From contig PDZS01000006.1 of NCBI GenBank assembly GCA_002753225.1, positions 1 through 64,000 on the forward strand: a stretch of 64,000 nucleotides of DNA. The letters run 5' to 3'. A model generated the notes under the pieces. The model made no database searches, was not told where the DNA came from, and saw only the letters and a program-made list of their open reading frames with translations. Source of the DNA: Deltaproteobacteria bacterium YD0425bin51 (GTDB lineage Bacteria; Desulfobacterota; Desulfobacteria; Desulfobacterales; YD0425bin51). The position numbers and the translations under genes are program-made. Of the stretch, positions 1-8,466 are shown in pieces; the stretch's first letter is position 1, and each line of letters begins with the position of its first letter.

Positions 1-2
1 TA

Positions 3-68
3 GATATTGTAGAAAAAATTTTAATTCAATTAAAAGAAATTAGAAACATAATATGCCAGAAAAATTAG
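3..68 (+). CDS. 3' end of an upstream gene, possibly kdsA (partial)
   Basis: One frame is open from the window edge to a TAG at 66-68 and overlaps the start of kdsC by 16 bases. The visible 21-residue tail is helical and Lys/Ile-rich. KdsA (Kdo-8-phosphate synthase) commonly precedes kdsC in the lpt clusters of related bacteria, so it is the favoured identity. Too little sequence is visible to prove it. The same style of short overlap recurs at the next two gene junctions, which supports this frame being a real gene end. Confidence 0.4.
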   Translation, partial: DIVEKILIQLKEIRNIICQKN

Positions 69-589
69 ATAAATTAAAAAATATTAAACTTTTGCTCTTA
101 GATGTTGACGGTGTTTTAACAGACGGAAGCATTGTTTGTGATGACAATCATACTGAAATAAAGAAATTTAATGTAAAAGATGGGTTAGGAATTAAATTAC
201 TTTTAAACTCTGGAATAAAAGTAGGTATTGTAAGCGCTAGAAGTAGTAAAGCAGTTTATCATAGATGCAATGATCTAGGGATTGAAATTATATTTACTAA
301 TGTAAAAGATAAAGCATCTGTTATTAGTCTTATAATGGATAAAATGGGTATAAGTGCCAACGAAATAGCATTTGTTGGTGATGATCTGATAGACCTTCCT
401 TTGCTTAAAAAAGTTGGATGTGCCATTTCTGTTTCTGACGCTCACGAAGTGGTTTTGAAAAATGTTGATATAGTGACATCCAATAAAGGGGGGAATGGAG
501 CTGTAAGAGAAGTTTGTGAGGCTATTTTAAAGGCTCAAAATCTTTGGGAAACTATTATTGATTCATTTTTAAATGCAGACACGCAGTAA
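53..589 (+). CDS. kdsC: 3-deoxy-D-manno-octulosonate 8-phosphate phosphatase (KdsC)
   Basis: This cytoplasmic HAD-superfamily phosphatase removes phosphate from Kdo-8-phosphate to give Kdo for lipid A-core assembly. HAD motif I, DVDGVLTDG, lies at residues 17-25, with the nucleophile Asp17 and general acid Asp19. The motif II region reads VSARSS, and motif IV is FVGDDLIDLPLL near the C-terminal third. At 178 residues it matches the short, cap-less KdsC type. The start ATG lies inside the end of the preceding frame, and the 3' end overlaps lptC by 17 bases, consistent with translational coupling. The following lpt genes export the finished LPS, so the context agrees with the assignment. Confidence 0.93.
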   Translation: MPEKLDKLKNIKLLLLDVDGVLTDGSIVCDDNHTEIKKFNVKDGLGIKLLLNSGIKVGIVSARSSKAVYHRCNDLGIEIIFTNVKDKASVISLIMDKMGISANEIAFVGDDLIDLPLLKKVGCAISVSDAHEVVLKNVDIVTSNKGGNGAVREVCEAILKAQNLWETIIDSFLNADTQ

Positions 590-1145
590 AAAAAAAATAA
601 ATTTTTTATTAAAAGTTTTTATACTATTTACATGTGTCATAATTTCACTTATTTTTATAACTTATCGGCACATGTTATCTAAAGTAGATAACTTAATACA
701 AGATGCCTCTTATAACGCAAGTATTACAATAAATAATATTCATCATACTGCAACTAAAGAAGGAGTTAAAGAGTGGAGTTTAGATGCAAAGAGAGGTTAT
801 TTTGTTTCAGATAAAAATCAAGCAGTTTTGGAAGAGGTTTCCATAACTTTTTTTAGCAAAGATGGAAAAAATGTCTATCTTAATGCCATGAATGGAATAC
901 TAAGCACTGATTCAAATAATATGGAACTAAAGGGAAATATCATTGTAAAGAATGAAGGGTATCAGCTTAAAACAGAATCTCTTTATTATACGCATAAAAA
1001 GAAAATTATTTTTTCAAAGCTTCCTGTTGAAATTTTGGGAGATTCTTTTAAAATATCAGCAAGTTCAATGTTGTATGATCTTAATACTAAAAAAACCCTT
1101 TTAGATGGGCATGTAGAAGGTCATTTCAGTGAAAAAATTTCTTAG
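573..1145 (+). CDS. lptC: LPS export protein LptC
   Basis: This 190-residue protein has a short basic N-terminus and one membrane span at about residues 9-30. The rest is a beta-rich periplasmic domain of the LptC/YrbK type, the inner-membrane-anchored link that passes LPS from LptB2FG to LptA. The position between kdsC and lptA is the standard one. It overlaps kdsC by 17 bases at its start and lptA by 17 bases at its end. No clear Shine-Dalgarno precedes the ATG, so translation probably depends on coupling with kdsC. LptC is poorly conserved, and synteny supports the call as much as sequence does. Confidence 0.85.
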   Translation: MQTRSKKKINFLLKVFILFTCVIISLIFITYRHMLSKVDNLIQDASYNASITINNIHHTATKEGVKEWSLDAKRGYFVSDKNQAVLEEVSITFFSKDGKNVYLNAMNGILSTDSNNMELKGNIIVKNEGYQLKTESLYYTHKKKIIFSKLPVEILGDSFKISASSMLYDLNTKKTLLDGHVEGHFSEKIS

Positions 1146-1629
1146 CTTTTCAATTATATATTTATTTGTGTTTATAGGAATTTCTTCAGAAGGAGAGGAA
1201 AAAAAAAATACCCTAAAAGACGAAAAGATTCATATAACAGCAGATAAGCTAGTTACTGATACTCAATCTAAAATTGCTGAATTTATTGGTCATGTTAAAG
1301 CTACTCAGGGAAGCAATGTAATAAATTCAGACAGACTTAAAATCTATTATAAAGAAAAGAAATCAGATACAAATGAAGATTCTATAAAAAAAATTATAGC
1401 CAAAGGTCATGTTACAATATATTTTGACGATAAGATTGCTAACTCTGAAGAAGCAGAGTATACTACAGAAGATAGAATATTACTTTTAAAAGGTCCAAAT
1501 TCAAAAGTTATTAGTGGAAAAAATTTTATTTCTGGTGATAAAATAATATTCAATCGTAATGATGGCAAGGTTTTTGTTGAAAAGGGTGTTGAAGCATTAA
1601 TTTATCCTAAAGATAAGGGATTAAATTAG
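1129..1629 (+). CDS. lptA: LPS transport periplasmic protein LptA
   Basis: This 166-residue OstA/LptA-family protein forms the periplasmic bridge for LPS. It starts with GTG at 1129, with AAGG at 1117-1120 as ribosome binding site. It has a signal peptide (MKKFLSFSIIYLFVFIGISS). The mature part starts with the typical LptA pattern: the KIHITADKL strand, FIGHVKATQG, then repeated beta-jellyroll strands ending near residue 160. It overlaps lptC by 17 bases, and lptB follows after 4 bases. Length and context agree with LptA rather than the much larger LptD. Confidence 0.9.
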   Translation: MKKFLSFSIIYLFVFIGISSEGEEKKNTLKDEKIHITADKLVTDTQSKIAEFIGHVKATQGSNVINSDRLKIYYKEKKSDTNEDSIKKIIAKGHVTIYFDDKIANSEEAEYTTEDRILLLKGPNSKVISGKNFISGDKIIFNRNDGKVFVEKGVEALIYPKDKGLN

Positions 1630-1633
1630 TTTA

Positions 1634-2356
1634 GTGGCAATTTTATATGTTAGAGATCTTGTAAAAGTTTACCGTGGAAGAAAAGTAGTTGATAATGTAA
1701 GCCTAGATATTGAAAGTGGAAATGTTGTAGGCCTTCTCGGTCCAAATGGAGCTGGTAAAACAACAACCTTTTATATGACAGTTGGTATGATAAAGCCTGA
1801 CAAAGGGAGTGTTTTTTTAGGTGAAAATGACATAACCAGTTATCCTATGTATCTTAGAGCTAGAAAAGGTGTTGGTTATCTTCCTCAGGATGCTTCAATT
1901 TTTAGAAAACTTACTGTAAAACAAAATATATTAGCAGTACTTGAATTTTTTAATTTAACCAGATCAGAGAGGGAAAATAGGACTAATCAAGTTCTTAATG
2001 AGCTTGGAATATTTAACCTCTCAGATCAAAAAGCAAGGGTGCTTTCAGGTGGGGAAAGACGCAGGTTAGAGATAGCAAGAGCTTTGGCTACTGAGCCTCT
2101 TTTTATTCTGTTAGACGAACCTTTCGCAGGAATTGATCCACTTGCTATAGCTGATATTAAAAATATTATTTTGCATCTTAAAGGAAGAGGTATTGGAATT
2201 TTGATATCTGATCATAATGTAAGGGAAACTCTTGAAGTTTGTAATAAAGCATATATATTAAGTGATGGTAAAATAATTGAGCAAGGACATCCTGAAAAAA
2301 TAGCTTCCAGCGAAATTGCTAGAAGAATATATCTTGGAGACGAGTTTAAGTTATAA
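1634..2356 (+). CDS. lptB: LPS export ABC transporter ATP-binding protein LptB
   Basis: This cytoplasmic ATPase powers LPS extraction by LptB2FG. It starts with GTG at 1634. Walker A is GPNGAGKT (residues about 36-43), the signature is LSGGERRR and Walker B is FILLDEPFAGID, all intact. The switch histidine lies in ISDHNVRET. The 240-residue length and the sequence GYLPQDASIFRKLTV are typical of LptB rather than amino-acid transporter ATPases. LptF and LptG are not in this window. rpoN starts 2 bases after the stop, a very common arrangement in Proteobacteria and Desulfobacterota. Confidence 0.97.
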   Translation: MAILYVRDLVKVYRGRKVVDNVSLDIESGNVVGLLGPNGAGKTTTFYMTVGMIKPDKGSVFLGENDITSYPMYLRARKGVGYLPQDASIFRKLTVKQNILAVLEFFNLTRSERENRTNQVLNELGIFNLSDQKARVLSGGERRRLEIARALATEPLFILLDEPFAGIDPLAIADIKNIILHLKGRGIGILISDHNVRETLEVCNKAYILSDGKIIEQGHPEKIASSEIARRIYLGDEFKL

Positions 2357-2358
2357 CT

Positions 2359-3804
2359 ATGATAATGGAATTAAGGCAACAATTACGATTATCTCAGCAA
2401 CTTGTAATGACCCCTCAACTTCAAATGGCTATAAAACTTTTGCAGTTGTCTCGGCTTGAGTTAGTAGATACCATAAGGCAAGAAATAGAGGAAAATCCTG
2501 TTTTAGAAGAAGAATTTCAAGATGTTAATATTGAAGAGCATCAATTAGAACCTTTAAGTTTAGATGCTAAAGCAGAAGATATAAAAGAAGTAGTAATAGA
2601 AGAGAGTATAGGCGATAAGATTGCTGAAAATGTTGAATGGGGAAATTATTTTGATGAAGAAACTCCAAGAGCTAAAGTGCAATTCGAAACTGAGGAAAAG
2701 GATTCCCCAGAATTTGAAACATTTATAGCTGGCAAAGAGTCATTAAATGACCACCTTTTATGGCAGTTTTTGATGACATCTCCCACTAAAGAAGATGAAA
2801 ATATCGGAAGTGTAATAATTGGCAATCTGAATAAAGATGGATATTTAGAATTATCTGTTGATGAAATTGCCAAAATAAATGGCTCATCATTAAGAGCAGT
2901 AGAAAAGGTTTTGTCTTTACTTCAAACCTTTGATCCTAGTGGAGTATGCGCTCGTGATCTTACTGAATGTTTACTTATTCAAATAAAGCAATTGGGAATA
3001 GAAAGCACAATAATATCTGAGATTATAAAAAATCACTTACATAATCTTGAAAATAAAAATTATAAAGCAATATCTAAAGCACTTAAAATAAAGATTGAAG
3101 ATGTAGTTGCAACAGTAAATATTATTAAAGGACTTGAACCAAGACCTGGTCGTAGATTCAGTGATGAAGAGCCAATGTATATTAATCCAGATATATTTGT
3201 TTATAAGGTTGAGAATGATTTTGTTATAATTATGAATGACGATGGAATGCCAAAACTTCGTGTTAACAACCTATATAAAGAAACAATAGGGAAGGGTAAA
3301 GCTATTGCAGAAAATGCCAAGAACTATCTTCAAGACAAAATGCGTTCTGCTACATGGCTTATTAGAAGTATTCATCAGCGTCAAAAAACAATCTATAGAG
3401 TCATGGAAAGTATTTTAAAGTTTCAGCGCGATTTTTTTGAAAAAGGGATTGCATATCTTAAACCTTTAGTTTTAAGGGACGTAGCTCAGGATATAAATAT
3501 GCATGAATCAACTGTTAGCAGAGTTACTACAAATAAATACGCCTATACACCACAAGGAATTTTTGAATTAAAATTTTTTTTCAACAGCTCAATAAATCGT
3601 GTTCAAGGCATGGCTATTGCATCAACAAGCGTTAAAGACAAAATAAGACAAATTATTGAAAGCGAGAATCCAAAAAAACCATACAGTGATGAGGAAATAT
3701 CAGCGATTTTGAAAGATTCAAACATTGAAATTGCAAGACGCACTGTAGCTAAATATAGAGAACTCTTACGAGTGCTACCATCAAATAAACGTAAACAATT
3801 CTAA
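2359..3804 (+). CDS. rpoN: RNA polymerase sigma-54 factor RpoN
   Basis: This 481-residue sigma-54 factor directs RNA polymerase to -24/-12 promoters that need AAA+ activators. The N-terminal region I is Gln/Leu-rich (residues 3-45, MELRQQLRLSQQLVMTPQLQ). An acidic linker follows, then the core-binding domain, a helix-turn-helix (VAQDINMHESTVSRVT) and the C-terminal RpoN box ARRTVAKYRE. The start could be the ATG at 2359 or the ATG two codons later. I see no strong ribosome binding site, so coupling to lptB is likely. I did not find a convincing -24/-12 promoter in the intergenic regions of this window. Confidence 0.97.
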   Translation: MIMELRQQLRLSQQLVMTPQLQMAIKLLQLSRLELVDTIRQEIEENPVLEEEFQDVNIEEHQLEPLSLDAKAEDIKEVVIEESIGDKIAENVEWGNYFDEETPRAKVQFETEEKDSPEFETFIAGKESLNDHLLWQFLMTSPTKEDENIGSVIIGNLNKDGYLELSVDEIAKINGSSLRAVEKVLSLLQTFDPSGVCARDLTECLLIQIKQLGIESTIISEIIKNHLHNLENKNYKAISKALKIKIEDVVATVNIIKGLEPRPGRRFSDEEPMYINPDIFVYKVENDFVIIMNDDGMPKLRVNNLYKETIGKGKAIAENAKNYLQDKMRSATWLIRSIHQRQKTIYRVMESILKFQRDFFEKGIAYLKPLVLRDVAQDINMHESTVSRVTTNKYAYTPQGIFELKFFFNSSINRVQGMAIASTSVKDKIRQIIESENPKKPYSDEEISAILKDSNIEIARRTVAKYRELLRVLPSNKRKQF

Positions 3805-3816
3805 GGAGATTTAAAA

Positions 3817-4356
3817 ATGCAGGTATCAGTAACTTTTAAAAATCTTGAACCATCGGAAGATCTTAAGTCATATGTAACTGAAAAATTAAATAGGTTTGAT
3901 AAACTGTTGGACAATCCTGCAGAAGCCAATGTTATTCTTTCGATAGAGAAGTTCCGCCATATTGTTGAAATAAATCTTACAGCAGATAAATTCAATATAA
4001 ATGGCAAAGAAGAGCAGAATGATCTTTATTCTGCTATTGATATAGTTATAGATAAACTTAAAAATCAAATAAAGAAAAATAAACAAAAAACAAGAGATCG
4101 TAGAGCAGCTTCTAAAAAAAAAACACCTGTTTTTGAAAATATAGAGAGTGGTGATAAGGAAGATAAACATCCTAAACTTGTGACAATCAAAGATATTGAT
4201 TACAAGCCCATGGATATAGAAGAAGCTCTTATGCAGATGGATCTTGCCCAAAAAGATAAGTTTTTAGTTTTTGCGAATTCAAAAACAGATCAAATAAATG
4301 TTTTATATCGTAAAGAAGATGGAAACTATGGATTAATTCAACCTAGCGGCAAGTAA
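3817..4356 (+). CDS. hpf: ribosome hibernation promoting factor, long form (HPF)
   Basis: This 179-residue protein binds the 30S subunit and promotes ribosome dimerisation in slow growth. The N-terminal S30AE/YfiA fold covers residues 1-100. A Lys-rich linker follows. A C-terminal domain (from KDIDYKPMDIEEALMQM) is the dimerisation domain of long HPF, including the NVLYRKEDGNYGLIQP end. A clear AAGGAG at 3803-3808 precedes the ATG. It sits between rpoN and ptsN, as in many bacteria. The long form is a single gene here and no separate RMF is visible. Confidence 0.95.
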   Translation: MQVSVTFKNLEPSEDLKSYVTEKLNRFDKLLDNPAEANVILSIEKFRHIVEINLTADKFNINGKEEQNDLYSAIDIVIDKLKNQIKKNKQKTRDRRAASKKKTPVFENIESGDKEDKHPKLVTIKDIDYKPMDIEEALMQMDLAQKDKFLVFANSKTDQINVLYRKEDGNYGLIQPSGK

Positions 4357-4362
4357 GATTAA

Positions 4363-4821
4363 ATGAAAGTAATAGATGTACTAGAAAAAGAAGCTATTCT
4401 TCTAAATTTAAAATCAACTGATAAAAGAGGAGTAATAGAAGAATTAGCTGAAGCTGTGGCTATGATTTCTCAAATAAGTAAAGATATATTAGTTCAAATA
4501 CTTATGGATAGAGAGAAATTAGGAAGCACAGGAATAGGAAAAGGGATTGCAATCCCTCATGGTAAACTAAAAGATATAAATAACGCCATTGTTGGATTTG
4601 GCAGGAGTAAAGAAGGTGTTAAATTTGAAGCAATAGATAGGAGACCTTGTCATATATTTTTTCTGATTATAACTCCCGAAAGTTCAGCATCTGTTCATTT
4701 AAATTTACTAGGACAAATTGCTAGAATGCTTAAAAATGAAACCTTTAAAGAAAAACTTATATCTGCCTTTGATCCTGAAGAAATTTATAATATAATCAGA
4801 GACTTTGAGGAAAACTTTTAA
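4363..4821 (+). CDS. ptsN: nitrogen-PTS IIA component (PtsN, EIIA-Ntr)
   Basis: This 152-residue cytoplasmic EIIA domain of the fructose/mannitol class acts in the regulatory nitrogen PTS. The phosphorylated histidine is His66 in GIAIPHGKL. The genomic place after rpoN and hpf and before rapZ is the standard one for PtsN and argues for a regulatory rather than sugar-transport role. No PtsP or NPr is visible in the window. The gap to hpf is only 6 bases, so it belongs to the same operon. Confidence 0.94.
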   Translation: MKVIDVLEKEAILLNLKSTDKRGVIEELAEAVAMISQISKDILVQILMDREKLGSTGIGKGIAIPHGKLKDINNAIVGFGRSKEGVKFEAIDRRPCHIFFLIITPESSASVHLNLLGQIARMLKNETFKEKLISAFDPEEIYNIIRDFEENF

Positions 4822-4838
4822 GTAAAGTTTAAGATAAA

Positions 4839-5705
4839 TTGAAAAAACAGAAGATAATTATTATTACAGGTTTATCTGGTTCAGGTAAAAGCACGGCTCT
4901 TGAAGCTCTTGAAGATAATGGTTTTTATTGTGTTGATAATATGCCAGTTGTACTTTTGCCTAAATTTTTAGAATTACCTGGAGAAAGTAGTTCTGAGATA
5001 GCAGGACTTGCTTTTGGGATGGATATTAGGGAAAGAAAATTTCTAAGTAATTATGAGTCTGTTTTTGAAAATCTTAGAAAAAATGGTTATCTCTTTGAAA
5101 TTTTTTTCCTTGAAGCAGATAATAAAATTCTTATTCAAAGATTTAGTCAAACTAGAAGAAATCATCCTCTATCACAAAATAAAACTTTAGTTGAAGGAAT
5201 CCTTGCCGAAATAGAACAGTTCAAACCTTTAAGAGAGGTATCTGATAAAGTTATAAACACCTCTAATTTTAATGTTCACGAGTTAAAATCAGTCATTGTA
5301 GATATTGCAAAAAAAAGTATAAAACATTCTCCTCTTAAAATAAGTGTTTTATCATTTGGTTTTAAGTATGGAATCCCAAATGAAGCTGATTTGATAGTAG
5401 ATGTTCGTTTTTTATCAAATCCATATTTTGTCCCAGAATTAAAGATGTTAGATGGAGAAAAAGAAGAAGTTAAAAATTATGTTTTAAATACAGATGAAGC
5501 TAAAATATTTCTAAAGAAATATTTAGAGCTTTTAGATTATTTAATACCATTATATGAAAAAGAAGGAAAAACATATTTAACAATTGCTATTGGGTGTACT
5601 GGTGGAAGGCATCGTTCTGTTGTCATCGCGAGTATAATTTACAACCACATTGCAAATAAGAATAAACAGGTGATAAAAATTCATCGGGATATTTCTCAAG
5701 GATAA
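4839..5705 (+). CDS. rapZ: RNase adapter / nucleotide-binding protein RapZ
   Basis: This 288-residue P-loop protein of the RapZ/YvcJ family delivers small RNAs to RNase E in enterobacteria. The role in this lineage is less certain. Walker A, GLSGSGKS, is at residues 11-18. The conserved C-terminal domain includes GCTGGRHRSV near residue 255. The start is a TTG at 4839, chosen because it gives the usual MKKQKIIIITG start and the preceding gene ends 17 bases upstream. It sits between ptsN and an EIIA(Man) gene, a common pairing. Confidence 0.93.
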   Translation: MKKQKIIIITGLSGSGKSTALEALEDNGFYCVDNMPVVLLPKFLELPGESSSEIAGLAFGMDIRERKFLSNYESVFENLRKNGYLFEIFFLEADNKILIQRFSQTRRNHPLSQNKTLVEGILAEIEQFKPLREVSDKVINTSNFNVHELKSVIVDIAKKSIKHSPLKISVLSFGFKYGIPNEADLIVDVRFLSNPYFVPELKMLDGEKEEVKNYVLNTDEAKIFLKKYLELLDYLIPLYEKEGKTYLTIAIGCTGGRHRSVVIASIIYNHIANKNKQVIKIHRDISQG

Positions 5706-5710
5706 TATCA

Positions 5711-6121
5711 ATGATAGGTATAGTTATTGTTACTCACTGTAAGCTAGGAGATGCTCTGATCGAAGCAGCTCAGTTTATTTTAGGAAAAAAACCAGAGAAT
5801 GTTGTAGCTGTTTCAATAAATCTTAATGATAATGCTGATAAATTACGTGAAAAGATTATTATAGGAATAAAAGAAGTTAATCAAAATAAGATTTTAATTT
5901 TAACTGATATGTTTGGAGGAACACCTTCAAATTTAAGTTATTCTTTTTTAGAAGAAGGGCGAGTGGAGGTTATATCCGGGGTTAATTTGCCAATTTTAAT
6001 GAAATCCTTAGGATTGCAGGGAGAAACTAATCTTTCAGAAGTTGCCGCGAAACTAGAAATTTATGGCAAAAAGAGTATTTCACTTGCAAGTGGAATTCTA
6101 AAAGGTAATAAACGCGGATAA
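5711..6121 (+). CDS. PTS EIIA component, mannose/sorbose family
   Basis: This 136-residue protein matches the EIIA(Man) fold: MIGIVIVTH with the phosphoacceptor His9, and MFGGTPSNLSYSF. In related bacteria this small EIIA follows rapZ and often precedes HPr and enzyme I genes. Here it is followed directly by gapA, and no HPr, EI, IIB, IIC or IID gene is seen. A regulatory role within a truncated PTS is therefore more likely than sugar uptake. That is inference from the missing permease parts. Confidence 0.88.
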   Translation: MIGIVIVTHCKLGDALIEAAQFILGKKPENVVAVSINLNDNADKLREKIIIGIKEVNQNKILILTDMFGGTPSNLSYSFLEEGRVEVISGVNLPILMKSLGLQGETNLSEVAAKLEIYGKKSISLASGILKGNKRG

Positions 6122-6172
6122 AAAATATTTTTTTTTGTTTTTTCAAATAAACAGATTAATTAAGGAGGATAA

Positions 6173-7177
<1,005 letters not shown>

Positions 7178-7200
7178 AAAAAACATAAGGAGGGCTAAAA

Positions 7201-7959
7201 ATGAAAAATAGAAAACCTCTTTTGGCAGGAAACTGGAAAATGTATAAGACCTGCGCAGAAGCTGTTGATACAGCTAAAAAGTTAGCTGAATTAGTTACAA
7301 AGGTTCAAGACAGGGATATAATGATAGCCCCTCCTTTTACAGCTCTTTTTGCTGTATCAGAGGTACTAAAAAATACCAATATCTCCATTGGATCTCAAAA
7401 CATTTTTTGGGAAAAAGAAGGTGCTTATACTGGCGAAGTATCAGGCCAAATGCTTGTATCTTGTGGCTGTAAATATGTAATAATAGGTCACTCTGAAAGG
7501 CGGCAATATTTCCATGAAACTGATGAAACAGTTAATAAAAGAATAAAATCTGCTCTTTTATATGGACTTATTCCTGTTTTTTGCGTTGGAGAAACAGAAA
7601 AGGAAAGAGAATCAAATGAAACATTTTCTGTTCTTGACAAGCAGGTACAAAATGGGTTAAAAGATTTTACTTTAAATGATCTTAAAACATTAGTTATTGC
7701 ATACGAACCAGTATGGGCAATTGGAACAGGGAAAACTGCAACAAGCGCCCAAGCACAAGAAGTTCATGCTTTTATTAGGTCTTTAATTGAAAAGAAATTT
7801 GATGCTGATCTTGCTTCAAAAATGAGAATACTCTATGGTGGTAGTGTTAAACCAGAAAATATATCAGAACTTATGTCAATGCCTGATGTAGATGGAGGCC
7901 TTGTTGGAGGAGCGAGTCTTAAACCAGAAACTTTTAGCAAAATAGTAACATATAATTAA
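7201..7959 (+). CDS. tpiA: triosephosphate isomerase
   Basis: This enzyme interconverts dihydroxyacetone phosphate and glyceraldehyde-3-phosphate. The TIM-barrel signatures are intact: GNWKMYKT at the N-terminus with the catalytic Lys, the histidine in IGHSERR, and the catalytic Glu in AYEPVWAIGTGK followed by the phosphate-gripping loop. ILYGGSVKPEN and GLVGGASL are near the end. The 252-residue length is normal. An AGGAGGG ribosome binding site precedes the ATG, and secG follows after 2 bases. Confidence 0.98.
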   Translation: MKNRKPLLAGNWKMYKTCAEAVDTAKKLAELVTKVQDRDIMIAPPFTALFAVSEVLKNTNISIGSQNIFWEKEGAYTGEVSGQMLVSCGCKYVIIGHSERRQYFHETDETVNKRIKSALLYGLIPVFCVGETEKERESNETFSVLDKQVQNGLKDFTLNDLKTLVIAYEPVWAIGTGKTATSAQAQEVHAFIRSLIEKKFDADLASKMRILYGGSVKPENISELMSMPDVDGGLVGGASLKPETFSKIVTYN

Positions 7960-7961
7960 CT

Positions 7962-8294
7962 ATGCAAATTTTTTTAATAGTAATTCACGTAATAGTGTGT
8001 GTAGCTTTAATCTTGATTGTTCTACTCCAAACAGGAAAAGGTGCTTCAATGGGAGCTGCCTTTGGTGGAGGTTCTAGTCAAACTCTGTTTGGCAGCGGAG
8101 GAGCTTCAACTTTTTTAAGCAAAGCAACAACAGTAGCTGCAGTTGTTTTTATGATTACGTCTCTTGCGCTTGCTTATGTTTCAAGCAAAAGACCACAATC
8201 TTCAATTGTTTTAAAAAATACTGCTCCAATTGAACAAAAAGTAGATAAAACAACAGATAAAGCAAGCGAACAGGCAAAGCCTGTTAATAAGTAG
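7962..8294 (+). CDS. secG: preprotein translocase subunit SecG
   Basis: This 110-residue subunit of SecYEG is an inner-membrane protein with two membrane segments: residues about 3-22, and about 53-72 (TVAAVVFMITSLALAY). The conserved Gly/Ser loop between them is GKGASMGAAFGGGSSQTLFG. The Lys/Thr/Ala-rich tail is variable in the family. The order tpiA-secG-tRNA-Leu supports the call. Confidence 0.95.
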   Translation: MQIFLIVIHVIVCVALILIVLLQTGKGASMGAAFGGGSSQTLFGSGGASTFLSKATTVAAVVFMITSLALAYVSSKRPQSSIVLKNTAPIEQKVDKTTDKASEQAKPVNK

Positions 8295-8307
8295 ATTAAG
8301 ATTTTTT

Positions 8308-8392
8308 GCCGAAGTGGTGGAATTGGCAGACACGCTATCTTGAGGGGGTAGTGGCTAACCCCGTGCCGGTTCAAGTCCGGCCTTCGGCACCA
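8308..8392 (+). tRNA. tRNA-Leu (anticodon GAG)
   Basis: The acceptor stem GCCGAAG pairs with CTTCGGC. The anticodon stem CTATC/GGTAG holds the loop TTGAGGG with anticodon GAG at 8342-8344. A long variable arm typical of tRNA-Leu follows, then the T-arm GGTTCAAGTCC, and CCA (8390-8392) is encoded. The gene starts 13 bases after secG, the same neighbour as leuU in E. coli, and is probably cotranscribed with it. Confidence 0.96.
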
Positions 8393-8417
8393 CAATATAA
8401 TTTATATAATTCTATCT

Positions 8418-8454
8418 AAAGGCGTAATTTAGTTTAGTTACGCCTTTTTATTTT
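8418..8454 (+). terminator. intrinsic terminator after tRNA-Leu
   Basis: Perfect 10-bp arms, AAAGGCGTAA (8418-8427) and TTACGCCTTT (8438-8447), enclose a 10-base loop and run into a T-rich tract. This most likely ends the gapA-tpiA-secG-tRNA transcript. Confidence 0.88.
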
Positions 8455-8466
8455 GCATCATCCATT

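Noticed and set aside
8174..8395. A 73-codon - strand frame covering the end of secG and the tRNA
   Set aside because: It is antisense to secG and to a well-formed tRNA-Leu. Its protein has no support.
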